Below, piece by piece: positions 1-12,720 of a stretch of DNA of 64,000 nt. Made by a program: the position numbers and the translations under genes. Origin of the DNA: Synanceia verrucosa (lineage: Eukaryota; Chordata; Actinopteri; Perciformes; Synanceiidae). The notes under the pieces were generated by a model that had not been told where the DNA came from, made no database searches, and saw only the letters and a program-made list of their open reading frames with translations. Within the stretch, counting starts at the first letter, position 1. The number at the start of each line of letters is the position of its first letter. The stretch spans positions 9,970,767-10,034,766 of the forward strand of contig CM056562.1 of NCBI GenBank assembly GCA_029721515.1, read 5' to 3'.

Positions 1-1162
1 ACGTGGCATCTAAATAACCATCTTTAGGACTGTCACTACTGTTTCATAGTTGTCTTTGTCTTCTGTTGTGTGTTTGACACTTTTCCAGATGTGAATTGTT
101 TGATAATGAGGAATTTTACATATTGAATAAAGACTATTAGATGAGTGCTTTCTTAAATTCCCTTTGAATTCACTGCTAGTATGCTTTATGTTGCATCAAT
201 GAAATGATCCATTACTCAAGTGACGCTTTTCACTGTTCAGATCATCTGACACCTCAGCCTCTACTTTGAAAGTATCAAGATTTGTAAAATGGATTTATTG
301 AGGGAACTCGATGCTGGGTTTTGTCTTTCATCATTAATGAATTTTTACCGGTCAGAGCTCTATTGATCTTTCCATCACACAATACTTTTCAAATTCACCA
401 TGTGATCCTCTCCATTTCGTCAGCAGGGACTGACCTGTCTAGTTTCACTGCTGAACGTCAGTGGCTGTTGATTATGTGTCTGTGGTGAATGTTGTGGAAT
501 ACATTGTGTGAGACTTGGTGTGACATTAATCCTCAGGGGACAATAGTGCCACCTCAGTTTGATAAATCCTTTTCATCTCACTCACAGATCATGTCTTTTC
601 GTGGTGGAGATCACCTCCCATAGACCATATAGCCTTTAGCTCATGTCAAGTGCAGCTCTGTGAGACTAACCTTGGACGCTGTCCTTTGATGCAGAGGACA
701 CATGGAGATGATCATGTTAGCGTCAGCTTGTCTTAGTCTTGTCTCTGATGATGCTTACTGTCAGTGGTGGTATATGAGCCACGGCTATCACAGCTATAAT
801 GAATGATGCAGCTATGTGGTGACATATACTGAATCACAAAGAGAAAATATGGTAAGCCAAAAATCAGTAATCTGCTGGCCATTGTTGTCTCTGCCAATAT
901 TGTATGTCTATGTATGTCCATTTGTTGGTCAATAATGGGCTGACAGTCGACAACCACCCCGGACATTTTGGCAAACCAAACCAATTTGTTGCCCAAATGT
1001 CAGAAGAAGGGACTGGGGGAAAAATGATGCACTCATTGGCCATATTTGCCTAAAAAGACCCCACCTCTGTCCTGCAGCTCACTGAAATAACTGATAAAGC
1101 TAACATTTGCTTAAATAAAAGGTAAGATTAGAAGATACAATCTTTAGCAGTAAGATTAGCAG

Positions 1163-1291
1163 TAAGGCTGCGACATGTTATTTTCTCAATTATTCGATTA
1201 GTTGTTTGGTCCATAAAATGTCAGAAAATGGTGGAAAATGTTGATTAGCGTCCTCAAATGTCTTGTTTTGTCCACAAGTCAGCGTTATTCA
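1163..1291 (+). repeat. Fish interspersed repeat, left piece (interrupted)
   Basis: Contains TATTCGATTAGTTGTTTGG, then TCCATAAAATGTCAGAAAAT and CTCAAATGTCTTGTTTTGTC, a well-known fish repeat. A second copy lies at 57355-57570. The piece stops at ...GTTATTCAG and resumes at about 1798. Confidence 0.7.
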
Positions 1292-1797
1292 GAATAGAAT
1301 CAAATGAAATTTATTATGAAAACATACAACGAAATTGTAGAGCTTCTCCCTTTTCAGTGCACAAGGATAAAATAAGTATAAAATTGAGAAATAAGTATGG
1401 AAATATGTATCTAAATCTTAGAGTGCAAATACAAAAATAAGTATAAAAATTTGTCTTGTATACAAATGCAAATATGAACATGAGTATGGATTTAGAACAG
1501 GGATAAATACTGGGAATGTAAACAGGAAGTGTAAAAATGTATTGCACTGGATATTAGACTATGTGCAGGATAAATTAAATTATATTTCACAGCAGCAGTG
1601 ACAGTGGCTGGGGTTGTTACAGTGAGACTTCAGGGTGGTGATCTCAGAAACAAACTGTTTTTCAGTCAGTTCTTACTTTGATGCACCTGTAGCGCCTCCC
1701 AGAAGGAAGCAGCTCAAACAGTTGAGTACCAGGATGCTAATTGTCCTTGATGATGTCTGGGCTCTGCTGAGGCACCGGGTGGATAGATGTCTGAAAT
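1292..1797 (-). mobile_element. 5'-truncated LINE inserted in another repeat
   Basis: On the minus strand the segment reads from a degraded reverse-transcriptase-gene 3' end (the part with CTGCTTCCTTCTGGGAGGCG) into an AT-rich tail ending TTTGATTCTATTCTG at 1291. The two flanks join into one continuous copy of a different repeat, which marks the insertion edges. It is a Rex/L2-like fish LINE tail by appearance; family not assigned. Confidence 0.6.
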
Positions 1798-1876
1798 CCA
1801 TTTACTCATATAGAGGAGTGAAAAAAACATTAAATATTCACATTTAAGAGGCCAGAATATGACTGTAATTTTTGGA
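1798..1876 (+). repeat. Fish interspersed repeat, right piece
   Basis: TTTACTCATATAGAGGAGTG, then AATATTCACATTTAAGAGGC, continues the repeat that stops at 1291. A comparable ATAGAGGAG segment occurs at about 57525 in another copy. Confidence 0.6.
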
Positions 1877-3403
1877 AGCTATGCTAAAGCTATTCATGTT
1901 AAATGAATTCCTATTTAAATAGATCATTTCTTTTGATGGGATGGCGGACGTTTTTAATCATGATACCCAGTTTAGCAAGTAACGAGTTTGGAACTATAGC
2001 TAGTTATTGCTAAAGACTAAAGAGAGGGGGCAGAGGGTTGAGGAGGACGGCTCTTATGACCCACTTGTAGCCCACCTTGGCCCCATTAGTGAGCCATATG
2101 GGCAGACACACTTTTATGCACCCTAGGGCTCAGGATAAGTGTCACATGTGGGGCTCACATGTCGGCCATTTTATTGAAATGTTCTTCCACTGGATAGTCA
2201 CTTCTGTCTGTCATAGCACTTAGATACAACCAGTGTTTGAGGGGCCGGAGCTCATTTGCATTACAAGACTCAATTAAAACCTGTCCTCATTCAGATTAAC
2301 AGTGCTTGCTCAGATGATAATGGATCTTATATGTGGGTCAGTCTCTATCTAGCTGTCCATGTACAGTGTTTCCAAAGCGCTGTCGAATGTGAAGGGTACA
2401 AGTGTGTCGCAGAGGGATGTGATTCAGGTCCCCTGTTCCTCCTTTCTCCTCCTCTCCTAGTCTGTCATCATCCACATGCGAGTGCTTCTTTGTGCTTTGG
2501 CCTTTAGTGAAGTGGTCCATTGTGCATTAGTCTGTGAGCTCATGAATCCTCTGTGCCCCTGACGAAATGTACTGTCCAAACTGGAGCAACAGTACAGTTA
2601 AGACTAATATAGTAGTATATGGCGGTGATCAGTGGCTTTTCAATTCAACACAGTAAATCATTTAAAATGGCCTTTGTGTTTAGATTTTGGTCCTTGGGGT
2701 GCTTTGGGGCTACAAGATTGTCTTTGGCCACAGTTTATCGCATTCTGAATGAAACGCGGCTCCTAATCCTCCCTCCAGGCTGTTTTTCCCCATGAAACCT
2801 GTATGTCCATGGGGTGGAACACCAGGCAGTCCCCCTTTCCCTGGGCACCTCTAATCACCTCTAAATTAGATGCCTTCAGCTATTTCACAGGACAATAGTG
2901 TTGCCAATGTTAAGCCCTGAGGCAACTCACCATACGGAACAAGAGCAGGAGGTATCTGGAGCAAAACTGGAGCACCATATGTTTCTCAAAAGTTTTTTTG
3001 ATAATGTTTTTCCCTGATATAAGCATTTTCACACAGAGAAAGTGAGGCTTGAGGCCCAAAAGGCCCACCAGACAGGCTTTACTGATGAAAGCACACAGCG
3101 TCTCACATACAGCAGCCTTGGGCCAGCATGGGCAGACCGCTGCTCACAGCAGAGGTCCTGGTGTTCATGATCCAGGTCTGGTGCTTTCTCTGAAGCTACA
3201 CTAAATGAGGTTACCTCACCAAGTCAGCTTCAGCTGTGCTTCTTTATCAGTTATTTTTTTTTCCAAACAATATTTTAAGGATTTTGTCTATATAGCCAAT
3301 ATTGTCCTTTTGATTTCAGCCTGCAAGACAGTTCAGGCAGTTCAACTCAAGTTGCTCAGTTGTTGTACAGTTGCTGGTACAGGTAGGTAGATTTTGTGAT
3401 TTG

Positions 3404-3530
3404 GAGAGAGCCAGGCTAGTTGTTTCCCTCTGTTTTCTGTCTTGATGCTAAGCTAAGCTAACTGACAGTATCTTTATATTTAGCCTACAGACACGAGAGT
3501 TGTATCCATCTCCAGACAGGACTGAACCTA
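3404..3530 (+). repeat. Fish interspersed repeat (GCTAAGCTAAGCTAAC family)
   Basis: Contains GAGCCAGGCTAG, then GATGCTAAGCTAAGCTAACT, then ACAGACACGAGAGT, the same order as the copy beside disc1 exon 2. Family name not assigned. Confidence 0.6.
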
Positions 3531-6500
3531 GATGGAGCATCATGGACATCTCTGAGCAGTTTAAGCCATTGATGCTATGCAGTGAGCTCATATTTTGATG
3601 TGCTGTGACAGTTGTAGCAGAGGGGATCTACCGTCACCCTAAATATCTCAGGCCAGCACTGTAGGCAGACAGTGAATGCAATTATGATATTACAATGTCT
3701 TATTCTGCAGTGGTGAGCAAATCTATGGTTTGGAATGAAGAGACACTGGCTGGATCTGTAAGAGGTGAAGGTCAGCAATGGGCATATCAGTCATATCAAG
3801 ACAATGGCAGCACTGGACCAGCTTCTTCTTCTGAGGAGAAAGCCTCAAGGATCCCCTTTCAGCAGATGGGGGTATGTTAGCAGGCCAGAGGCAATTAGGC
3901 CAGCTATAATCCTCCATCTGCTTTCCTCCATCGCCGTCCCCTCAGCCAGAAACAAGGCTGCCCCCAAACCCAGAAGACTGGGCACCTACCGTAGCAAGAA
4001 AAACCTGACAGAGCATGTTGAAGCTAAATAAACTCTGTCAGCCTTTTTTCCCTTTAATTGCACTCAAACACTCTTTGTTGCATTTTCTTCACCTGCACCT
4101 GCTTCCTTTCAGGTTTTCTTCCCCAACACTTACTTGCTCTATTTCAACACTTTTCTTCACTTTCCAGAAGAACTCAGGCACGGGCACACTAGTGTACACA
4201 TGCTGGGAATAAATAGTGCAGAATAGACACAAACTATTTTAGGCCCACTGCTGGTGTAAACACACCATCACATTAAGATATAGATAGTCCTTAACCTCAA
4301 ATGATACTTTATAGGTTTGTGTGGCTACAATGTTTCACAACATTAACCAGGGTCCATGCATTCCCTAAAGTCAGGAGAACGTGAATGTGAATGTCCATGC
4401 AGACATCCAGTGTGGTACACTCAAAGGCACAAACGCCCACTCTGCATCCATTTTTAGACCACATCCGTCCTTATGTGGTTGAAAGACACAGAAGCTTGTT
4501 CATTTCTAGCACAGTCCTACTTTTTGTCCCTCACACACTGGGCAGCTAAAATTATTGAAACAGTATTTGTTGGGGTGAAGATGTGAGGTTCAGGTTGGAT
4601 CAGATATTATTCAGTGAAAGTTTCCCTCAGTATTAGATCTCAGTATGCCTGAACGTGTGCTGCATATCCAGTACGATTAATCAAAGTACGAGAAAGAAGA
4701 ACGTGAAACTTGCAAAAAAAATATAAAAGATGGAAAAATGTCTATTTAATGGGAAAAAAGTTTTTGATTTGTGAAGAAATTCACTCATTGATTAGATTTT
4801 ATTGCCGTTAAACTGACCTCACCTACAAAGAGCCACCATCACAGACTAATATAAAAACACATTTACGTCCCAATGTTAAAATCAGTAAAATTTTGTTCTT
4901 GATGGAAAACCACTGAGCTAGAAAGGAAGTCATGATATCTGTGCTTATACTGAACATAAAGAGACCATCTGCTGGAGCCTCCTACCCGCCTGGAAAAGAC
5001 ATGACATTTTCATGGTTCATTTGAACTGTCTCTCAATTTAATTTTTTTCATCGTCAAAATGTCTGTTAGTTACTGCAGCGAGTATGGATTACATGGATTA
5101 AATATGCTTAAGCAGTTACAATTCATCAGTGGTGTGTCTGGGTGTCTGTTTATCCATTGTCTACAAAATTAGACTTGCACGACTGAAGGGACTTGATAAA
5201 CATAATTTTGTGCATGGCAGCTTTAAATCCACACAGTGCAGCTCATTATTCAGTATACTGTGATAAATGCTGTACACACTGCCTTGTGGGACCAAACATG
5301 GATGCAGAATACACTGTATTGTGGGACAAACATCCAGAGTTGTCAGCAGAACCAGGATAGCCTATATATCATACATGCTGTTTTCTTCACGCCTACCTGC
5401 CCCAGGGACAGTGTCAAGCAACAATAAGTGTTGCCATTGCCAACAGTGGTGTATTGACCTTCTGCAGTGCTAACAGGTCACAAAGAGTACACTTCCTGCC
5501 TCGGGACTAATCCACCAGAAACCTGACATGAGGAGGCGGGAACAACATACCAAGCGTTCATGTCAATCAAATGAATTGCTTTTACACCAATTATAACAGT
5601 TTTTAGCACCTGGTATTGCGCTAACTCCCTGTTTACGTTAATACTAATTTGACTTGCCTCAGTGAACTCCAGTCTGCACGCTCACCAGAATGACCAGTTC
5701 CCGGAGGAAATGGAAGATGATTCACTCAGCTAGAAAATAGTGAGCTCTTTTATGTGTAGTCATGTTCCTCCACTGAAAGAAAAGGCTTTTTTCTTTAGAG
5801 TTGAATGGAGGTTTGTTCCATCCGGCGCTCTATCCGGGGGCATCAGCCTTACTCTCTCAACGGTCTGCAGGAGCACATGTCAAGGGGTCAGTGCATTAGT
5901 AGCTGTTATTCCCTCAGTCTGCAGCACAGAAGAGGAAAAGAATAAAGCTAGATGGTGGAGCGGTCATGTGGGAGTTAACAGACTTTTGAGCTTGGCATTT
6001 TACCCACAAAACAAGATTATCCTAACACAATTCATTGTGTAACATTTAATAAGGTGTCTTAATTATGCTTTCATCAGTGTTGCTTTTAGGCACAGCAGGT
6101 AGCACTTCAGCGAACAAAGCAGCTCAGGGTAGTAACAGTGGTTTACAGGCAGAGAGGCTCTGTAGAAAAAAGTAGTTTGATTAAAAATATCAATAATAAC
6201 CTGGCAGGTTTTGGTAAAAATCAGCTCCACGTGCAAGCCTACCAGTGAAAAATGCATTGCGGTGCTAACAGTGCTCATAGCATTAACAGTGCAATCCTGA
6301 ATGCTATTTGCTGCTGCATGAACGCTCTGAACACACCAACACCTGAATGCAGAGTATTTTTTTCAGAAACCACGTTTCTTTTGGCACAGAGAGAGAATTG
6401 TCATGTAATAAATATCAGGATGTATATCTGGATTGATTACTGGCAGAGACGGTTGGCCTCCAGATAGGGAAAAATTACATCTGGCATGCACTAGTGGCTT

Positions 6501-9500
6501 GGGCAATCAGCACGACCGTGGCCGCACTTGATGAAATACCTTGTGAAAAGGCCACCTCTTCACATTTGTAAAAGTCACCTTCCATTATCTTCCAATTGTG
6601 GGAGTCAGGTGTTCTTTGAGCTCAGTAATGTTATCTTTTACAAGTGTGACGGGACCAGCCTGACATTTGTAAACAGTCACTTTACTTCCTATTTCTTAGA
6701 TTTGATGTCTTTATGACCAATCAGATATGACTCCCGGTATCCTGATGACTGCTGCTGCAGCCCGTTAGACATACCGTAAGAAAGTGTCCAGAGCTGCACT
6801 CATCTTTCTAGCTAAATGCCACGGTGTCACTGCGCTGGTATTTTACAGAATGGCTCCTTCAAATTCACGTCTCATAAATAGGACTGGATTTAGATGAAAT
6901 ACACTGGACTGATAATAACATAGCAGTGTGAGCGGTTTGGCAGTTGACTCCAGACAAAGTGTTGATGAAATGTGTAATTGGCAGAGAGAACTGGAAGTGT
7001 GAAAGACGAGCAACAGTCCTCTGAGCATATTGGAAAATCTGCAATCTGCGGTGTGTTGTGGTTTTAATGGTCAGACAAGAATGTGAATTTACCCCATGTT
7101 ATACTGATTTACAAGTGCAAGAAACATCAGTATCATTTTATTCAAATTGAGACTGTTTCTTTGGACAATTACCATGTGAGTTTTTCATACTTAACAGCTA
7201 CAGCTTACGGACATTTAAAGGCACACAGACTGACAGCTTAGCCTTTCCAAACTGGAGAGAGCTAGATGACTCCAGGAATCTGGGAAATGACTGTAAAATT
7301 TATAGCCTGTTTTAAAGATGTTGCATTCATCATTAATTCTCAATGCATTATTAAATGTTTATCTCGCTTCCATGTAGTTCATGTACTGTACATGGACTGT
7401 AGCTCATGCTTTGCAGTTAGAGTAGATATGATGATTGCTTAGTTATGTACAAATGCAAAGGTGTCACCTACAGTATAATGTCATTGTAAACATAATGATA
7501 CAAATGTACATTTACTTTGAAATGCCTGATGTGATGTTTAGAAACAAAGAAAAGTCAAACCATTCAATATATCTTACCACTGAAACCTGGAAATGTACTA
7601 TGAGGGACTAATGTACTGATGAGGTTAATGAGCGCAGTGAAGAGTGAACCAAAACATCAACACTGTGGCCTGTAAAGCAAAACAATGAGGTGATTTGCCA
7701 CCTTTTACCTACACATAGTAAATAAATTGGTTAGTTATATACAGTATTGATTAGTAGCTTTAATTTAAATTTACCAACAGCTACCACAAAAAAGATTATG
7801 GGGCTTAAAAATACCATGAAGTTGAATCAGCTGCTCATAGTTTCCAGTGAAGCCCAATGCCATTAAGAAGAGTGGGATGAGTCTGATAAGAACTCAGAAC
7901 CACAACAAAATGAGCACATTGTTTAGACCCCAGCTCACAACATCCTTTACCAAGTGTATTCATAAAAATGCAAGTACAAGTGCGGTCATGTTAAAGGTAG
8001 TGTAGCTGCCAAACTGTGCCCTGTGTGCACAGAGAGGAAGTGGAGTTGTGCCGCTAGCAAAAGCTCCTCTGCTGGTAGCTAATGTAGCATGTAGACAAGC
8101 TGAGAGAGGCTTTGCAAGTGCTGTCATTCATTTCCATCATCCCTGAGTGAGAGCGCCGATGGAGACATCAGTCACACTGTTGATACTCATGCTGAAGCTG
8201 TCATGTGCCAACATGCTGGAGAGAGCTGTGACGGACAAAGATGGATGACACATCCCAACAAAGGGAATGTCCTTAACAGGAGAATAATTAGCTGAGTGCA
8301 AGTCAAGCAGGGCCGCAGTGGATGACTTCACCTTTGCACATGATACTGGGGGCAAAGCCAGAGGAAGCTCACAGGACCAGTAGGTGAAAGCCTATCACTG
8401 AGATGTGACGAAGAATGACGAAGAGTGATGCTGCAGGTAAACTAATGATGATGGCAGCTGTCCTCCTGTTAGTTGACTTCATGCACGCTCAGGTCCACCA
8501 GCTACAGAAGTAGGACATGTTGTGGCAAAGAGACGTCTGAGCAAATCACTGGCTGGAAAACGGGATCAAGGTACTCTCACTGGAGCTCTGCAGTTTTGAT
8601 GGAACAGCGTCAGGTGTCTTTTCAAAAGATTTATAAATAGCACATAGCTGCTCCCGAGCTGCAGGTCTGCCTCCCTCTCAGTGTCATTAAGCCCAATTGA
8701 AGCAGTAATTGCTTATAGCGAGGCAGTCAACCACATCGCTGATGGATGAAAGGAGACGTCGAGACTATTTCTGGCAAAGCAGCCACGGCAATGCATGGCA
8801 GTAACAGGACGCCTTTTTAGCCGCAAACCATTTTTTCATCAAATTTTACCTTAAAGGTGCTGCCAAACCCCACATTTCCTCATTACAGTTTAATTCATTG
8901 ATGCATGAATAGAGAGAGAATAAAGATGTACTGTTTCACTGTATCACCTCCTCAGTATGAGCAGCATCAATATGACAGTGTCATATGGTTGACTACACAA
9001 CGAGCTATTATAGCTTCCTTGATTGTTTTGTCAAAAACGTTTTGCTCAAGAGCAGCATGCCATTGAAATGAGAGCGCTCATCAAAGCAAAGAATGATATA
9101 CCGCTCTTTTTCTGTTTGTTCTCTGTACTCATGGGACTTCCTCTCTTTGTGGCGCCTCAGAGCAACCGGCCAGGGGGTTATTTTTCAGCTCGCCACGCCA
9201 CCTCACCTGCCGCAGTCTGCTCACTGACAGGTAAACCCAGTGGGTTTGAGTCGTGTGCCTGCAGATGGCACAGCAGTGCTGATGGGGCACTCTGGAGTCT
9301 GCACAGGGACGTGGAGGGATGGGGGCTTACAGAGTGTGAGTAAGAGTAACACTATCTGCACTGTGAAATGAAAAGGGGAAATGTGAGGAATGGATGAGCC
9401 AGCGCCATGGCAACAAAAACAAAGGGAAGGCAGCATAGCTAAGACTCCCGAGGTGACTATTCATGCTATTTTCCTGTATTTCCCTCAGCACTAATAACAA

Positions 9501-10354
9501 GATGTTCACAAGGGTTGATAGTTCATTAATGCTGGAGGGTTCAATTGATTTCTATACAAATGTATTTTCTACACATGTTGCATATGTTGCATAAATGAGA
9601 AAAACAACAGAAGCTGCAGTTTGACTGTTTTCCCCCTTTGCAGATAATTCCCAAATCAGAAACAACTTCTATTGGATGCAAAGTTAATTAGATTCTGCTT
9701 GAATAATGAACTGCATGGCTGTGTGCACCCTTGAAATAGTTTTTTACATTTCAATTAAAAAAAAATCCCTTTATCGCTTTAATAAATTAAGCCTGGTGGA
9801 AAATATACAAGCAAAACATTTTGACAGAGATGAGAGAAATGAGGGAAAGCCTTATTTTTAGACAGAGTTCAGTTGTAGACGTTCCCACTGTGTCCGTGAC
9901 CTCGAGGTCACACAGAGACAGAGTCCCCTGAGTGTTTACAAAGGGCTTCTCAAGTTCACTTCCTACACAGCGGGAGGAATGGCTGCTTTTGGAAACCCCC
10001 TGGGGAGACACAACAAAGTGACCTCATGGCTCTGCAGAGCAGGATATGGCAGCTCCGTCCTCTGTCCCTGTGCCATATTATTAATCTGCCAGCTGTATAT
10101 TAATAAACCTCAAAGACCTCAACTCATAGTGCCACTGCATGTTTGCTTGTTTTGCCCTTGAAACTGCTGTGGTCTAAATATGGTGATATTCCAAGCTGTA
10201 CAAGGGTAGCAATTGACGAGGACAAAATGCAGTTTGAGTTTAAAATTAACAGAGAGATATGTGAACATGTCATATCTACTTTCACAAATCTATATTCGGA
10301 TTTCTTTTGGGGTGGCATACACATGCTCTCCTTTTGATGCATATTTGAATTGTG

Positions 10355-10701
10355 TTAACTCTCTGAGTGCCATTGACGTATTTTAAAGTCATTTAAAATC
10401 TGACGCTTGAGTGCCATCAACGTAATAATACGTCAAAGTGTTTTTTGACAGTGGGTTGCCGAACGTGGTCTCCCACAGCCGGTGAGTCATTTTGGCGCTT
10501 CTGGGAGATGCAGTCGGAACAATGTAAAAACAAATGTGTTTTTCGTGATGAAATAGAGTCTCTTCTTTCATTTGAGCTACTCTGTGTTTTCAGAGTCATA
10601 GTACAAAATATTCTGTGGGTCTTGAAATATGACTCAAAATGGGCAAAAACACTGGCATAAGGCACTTTCTGTTATAAAACAACTGGCACTCAAAGAGTTA
10701 A
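10355..10701. mobile_element. piggyBac-like MITE with TTAA ends
   Basis: TTAA at 10355-10358 is followed by CTCTCTGAGTGCCA; the right end TGGCACTCAAAGAG precedes TTAA at 10698-10701. The tips are inverted repeats with one mismatch, and the TTAA duplication is the piggyBac hallmark. The interior repeats the tip motif (GAGTGCCATCAACGTA) near 10408. No transposase. Confidence 0.8.
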
Positions 10702-12382
10702 ATATCTCTGCTTTGACTGTTACGTGGAACACATGATCTTTTATGAGTCGGCCTAGATTAAAAGATAAGTAGATGGGCCTCGGCAACACAAAAAAAAAAT
10801 ATCCATAAATACATGGATTAAGTGTGACATGCAACCAGTGTACAACACACGATATACAGCGTGTGACCATGAGGTTAAACTGGGGTTAATTGAAATTAAA
10901 ATGATTTTGTGTATTTGACATGGTATATGGGTGAATGTGTTGGACAAAGCTCCACTCTAATCAAATATATATAAAGTAGGCACATTTCTGATGTCCTTGT
11001 TGACTGAGGAGGCTTCCACCTGTCACACTTTTAACCACACTCAGTGCTTCTTGCCCCTCTGGCTGTTTATACAGTCACAAAAGTCATTGGAGCAAACTAA
11101 TAAATGAAGAGCAACCACTGCAGGACAAAAACACTGTCAGGATGATTCACTTTAACCTTGATGAAATTAGGTACATAAAATGATTTGAAGCCATAAGCAA
11201 TAGTTTTAGGTCCAATATAGATTTTTTTAAGACACATAAATTAAGATTTTCCCCTCAAAAATATCAGCCCTTGCTTTGTCTAGTAAAGTTTCTGTTTGGG
11301 CTCAAATCATAGCAGGATATTAAAACAGCCTAATCTGTAAATATATAATACGTGTCAAACATTAAACAGATCTGAAGTCAGTTTAATCCACCATCCAGTA
11401 CAGTCCTTCAGCAGACACCCAGGCATGTTTTTGACACAGTATGTGTATGTTTAATCCACTCCACAGCTCTGTGATGAATATTGATGTTTCCATTTAAATT
11501 TATCTCTCCTGTAGAAGTGAATCTGCTTATCTAGCTTTACCACTTCCATTTCATTTGGATAATTCATGCTGGGTGATTGTCAAGTCAATGTAGGCAGCCG
11601 TAGTTCCAAACATTTGTAGCTGTACAAAATGATTAATAATGCATCTGGGGGCCAAGCAGCAAAATATTTCAGAAATAGTTTGTGTTGTTGGCAGAGAGGC
11701 CCCATCTATTGCAATAGGCGTCTATTCTTAGATGTGTGTTGCAGCCTGCATCTTTAATAGATATACATCCTTCCCTACAGGAATACTCACATGGCTATGT
11801 GTTTTCTCTGTCATCCTCCATTTCTTCCTCTCATTTTCACCCTGCTCCCATCTGAAATTCCAAATGGCACTAATGTCCTTGGGCTGCTCTTCATCATCTG
11901 TTTGTTGTGTTCGCACTGAAAAGGCTGACAAAGTTTAAAGCTGAGCTGCGCTTGACACATTAAACATTACTTGACGACATTAAAATGTTGCACATCTCAA
12001 GGCTATGTCGTTATAAATAGTATGTTGGTCTCTCTGAAAACAACAAAAAATCACTGAATACTTTCACTCACACCAATATAGTTACTATCAATACATTGTA
12101 TTTCTGTAGTGCGTGATCCTTGTGACCCAGCCTGTGACCCCTTTGACCTGAATAGGCGACATAAGTGAGATGTCAACCAAAGGTCAACACTATAATCTAT
12201 TATGTAAAACGATCTGACGTTAATAACATCAATATCAGGTCACAGAGGTCACCAGAGGAAGTGTTGTGAATATGGCCGAACAGTGACCTGAGCATTAATG
12301 AAAGCAGATAGAAGAATTAAACAGCTGGCCCATTCTCTGTGATGTATACAGGTAGACATTATATTACATATATACTGCATAT

Positions 12383-12720
12383 TATAGATAGATAGAATAT
12401 TTTTGTTGATCCCCATTGAGGAAATTCAGTTGTTACAGCAAGAAATACAATAAAATGACAATATGAAATAATAGAACAGGTAATAATACTATACAAAATA
12501 TAAATTTTCACAGTATGTGCTAAAAAAAGAAATACAACTTAAATAGCAAACACAATTATATAAACTATAATATTTTAACTATGGACTTAAGCTATGGATA
12601 AATTAGGAAGTATAAAAATACAAACAGTGCAAATTATTTATTTTTATTACAGTTTTGGTCCAATATTAACCCTTTAATATAGCAAGCAGTCAGTGGGAGT
12701 GAGTTCCCATAGCAGCAGTA
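12383..12720 (-). mobile_element. LINE 3'-tail-like fragment
   Basis: GATAGATAGAATA, then TTGATCCCCATTGAGGAAAT, followed by an A-rich stretch with GTATGTGCTAAA. This is the common fish pattern of a truncated non-LTR element on the minus strand. No coding potential. Confidence 0.5.
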
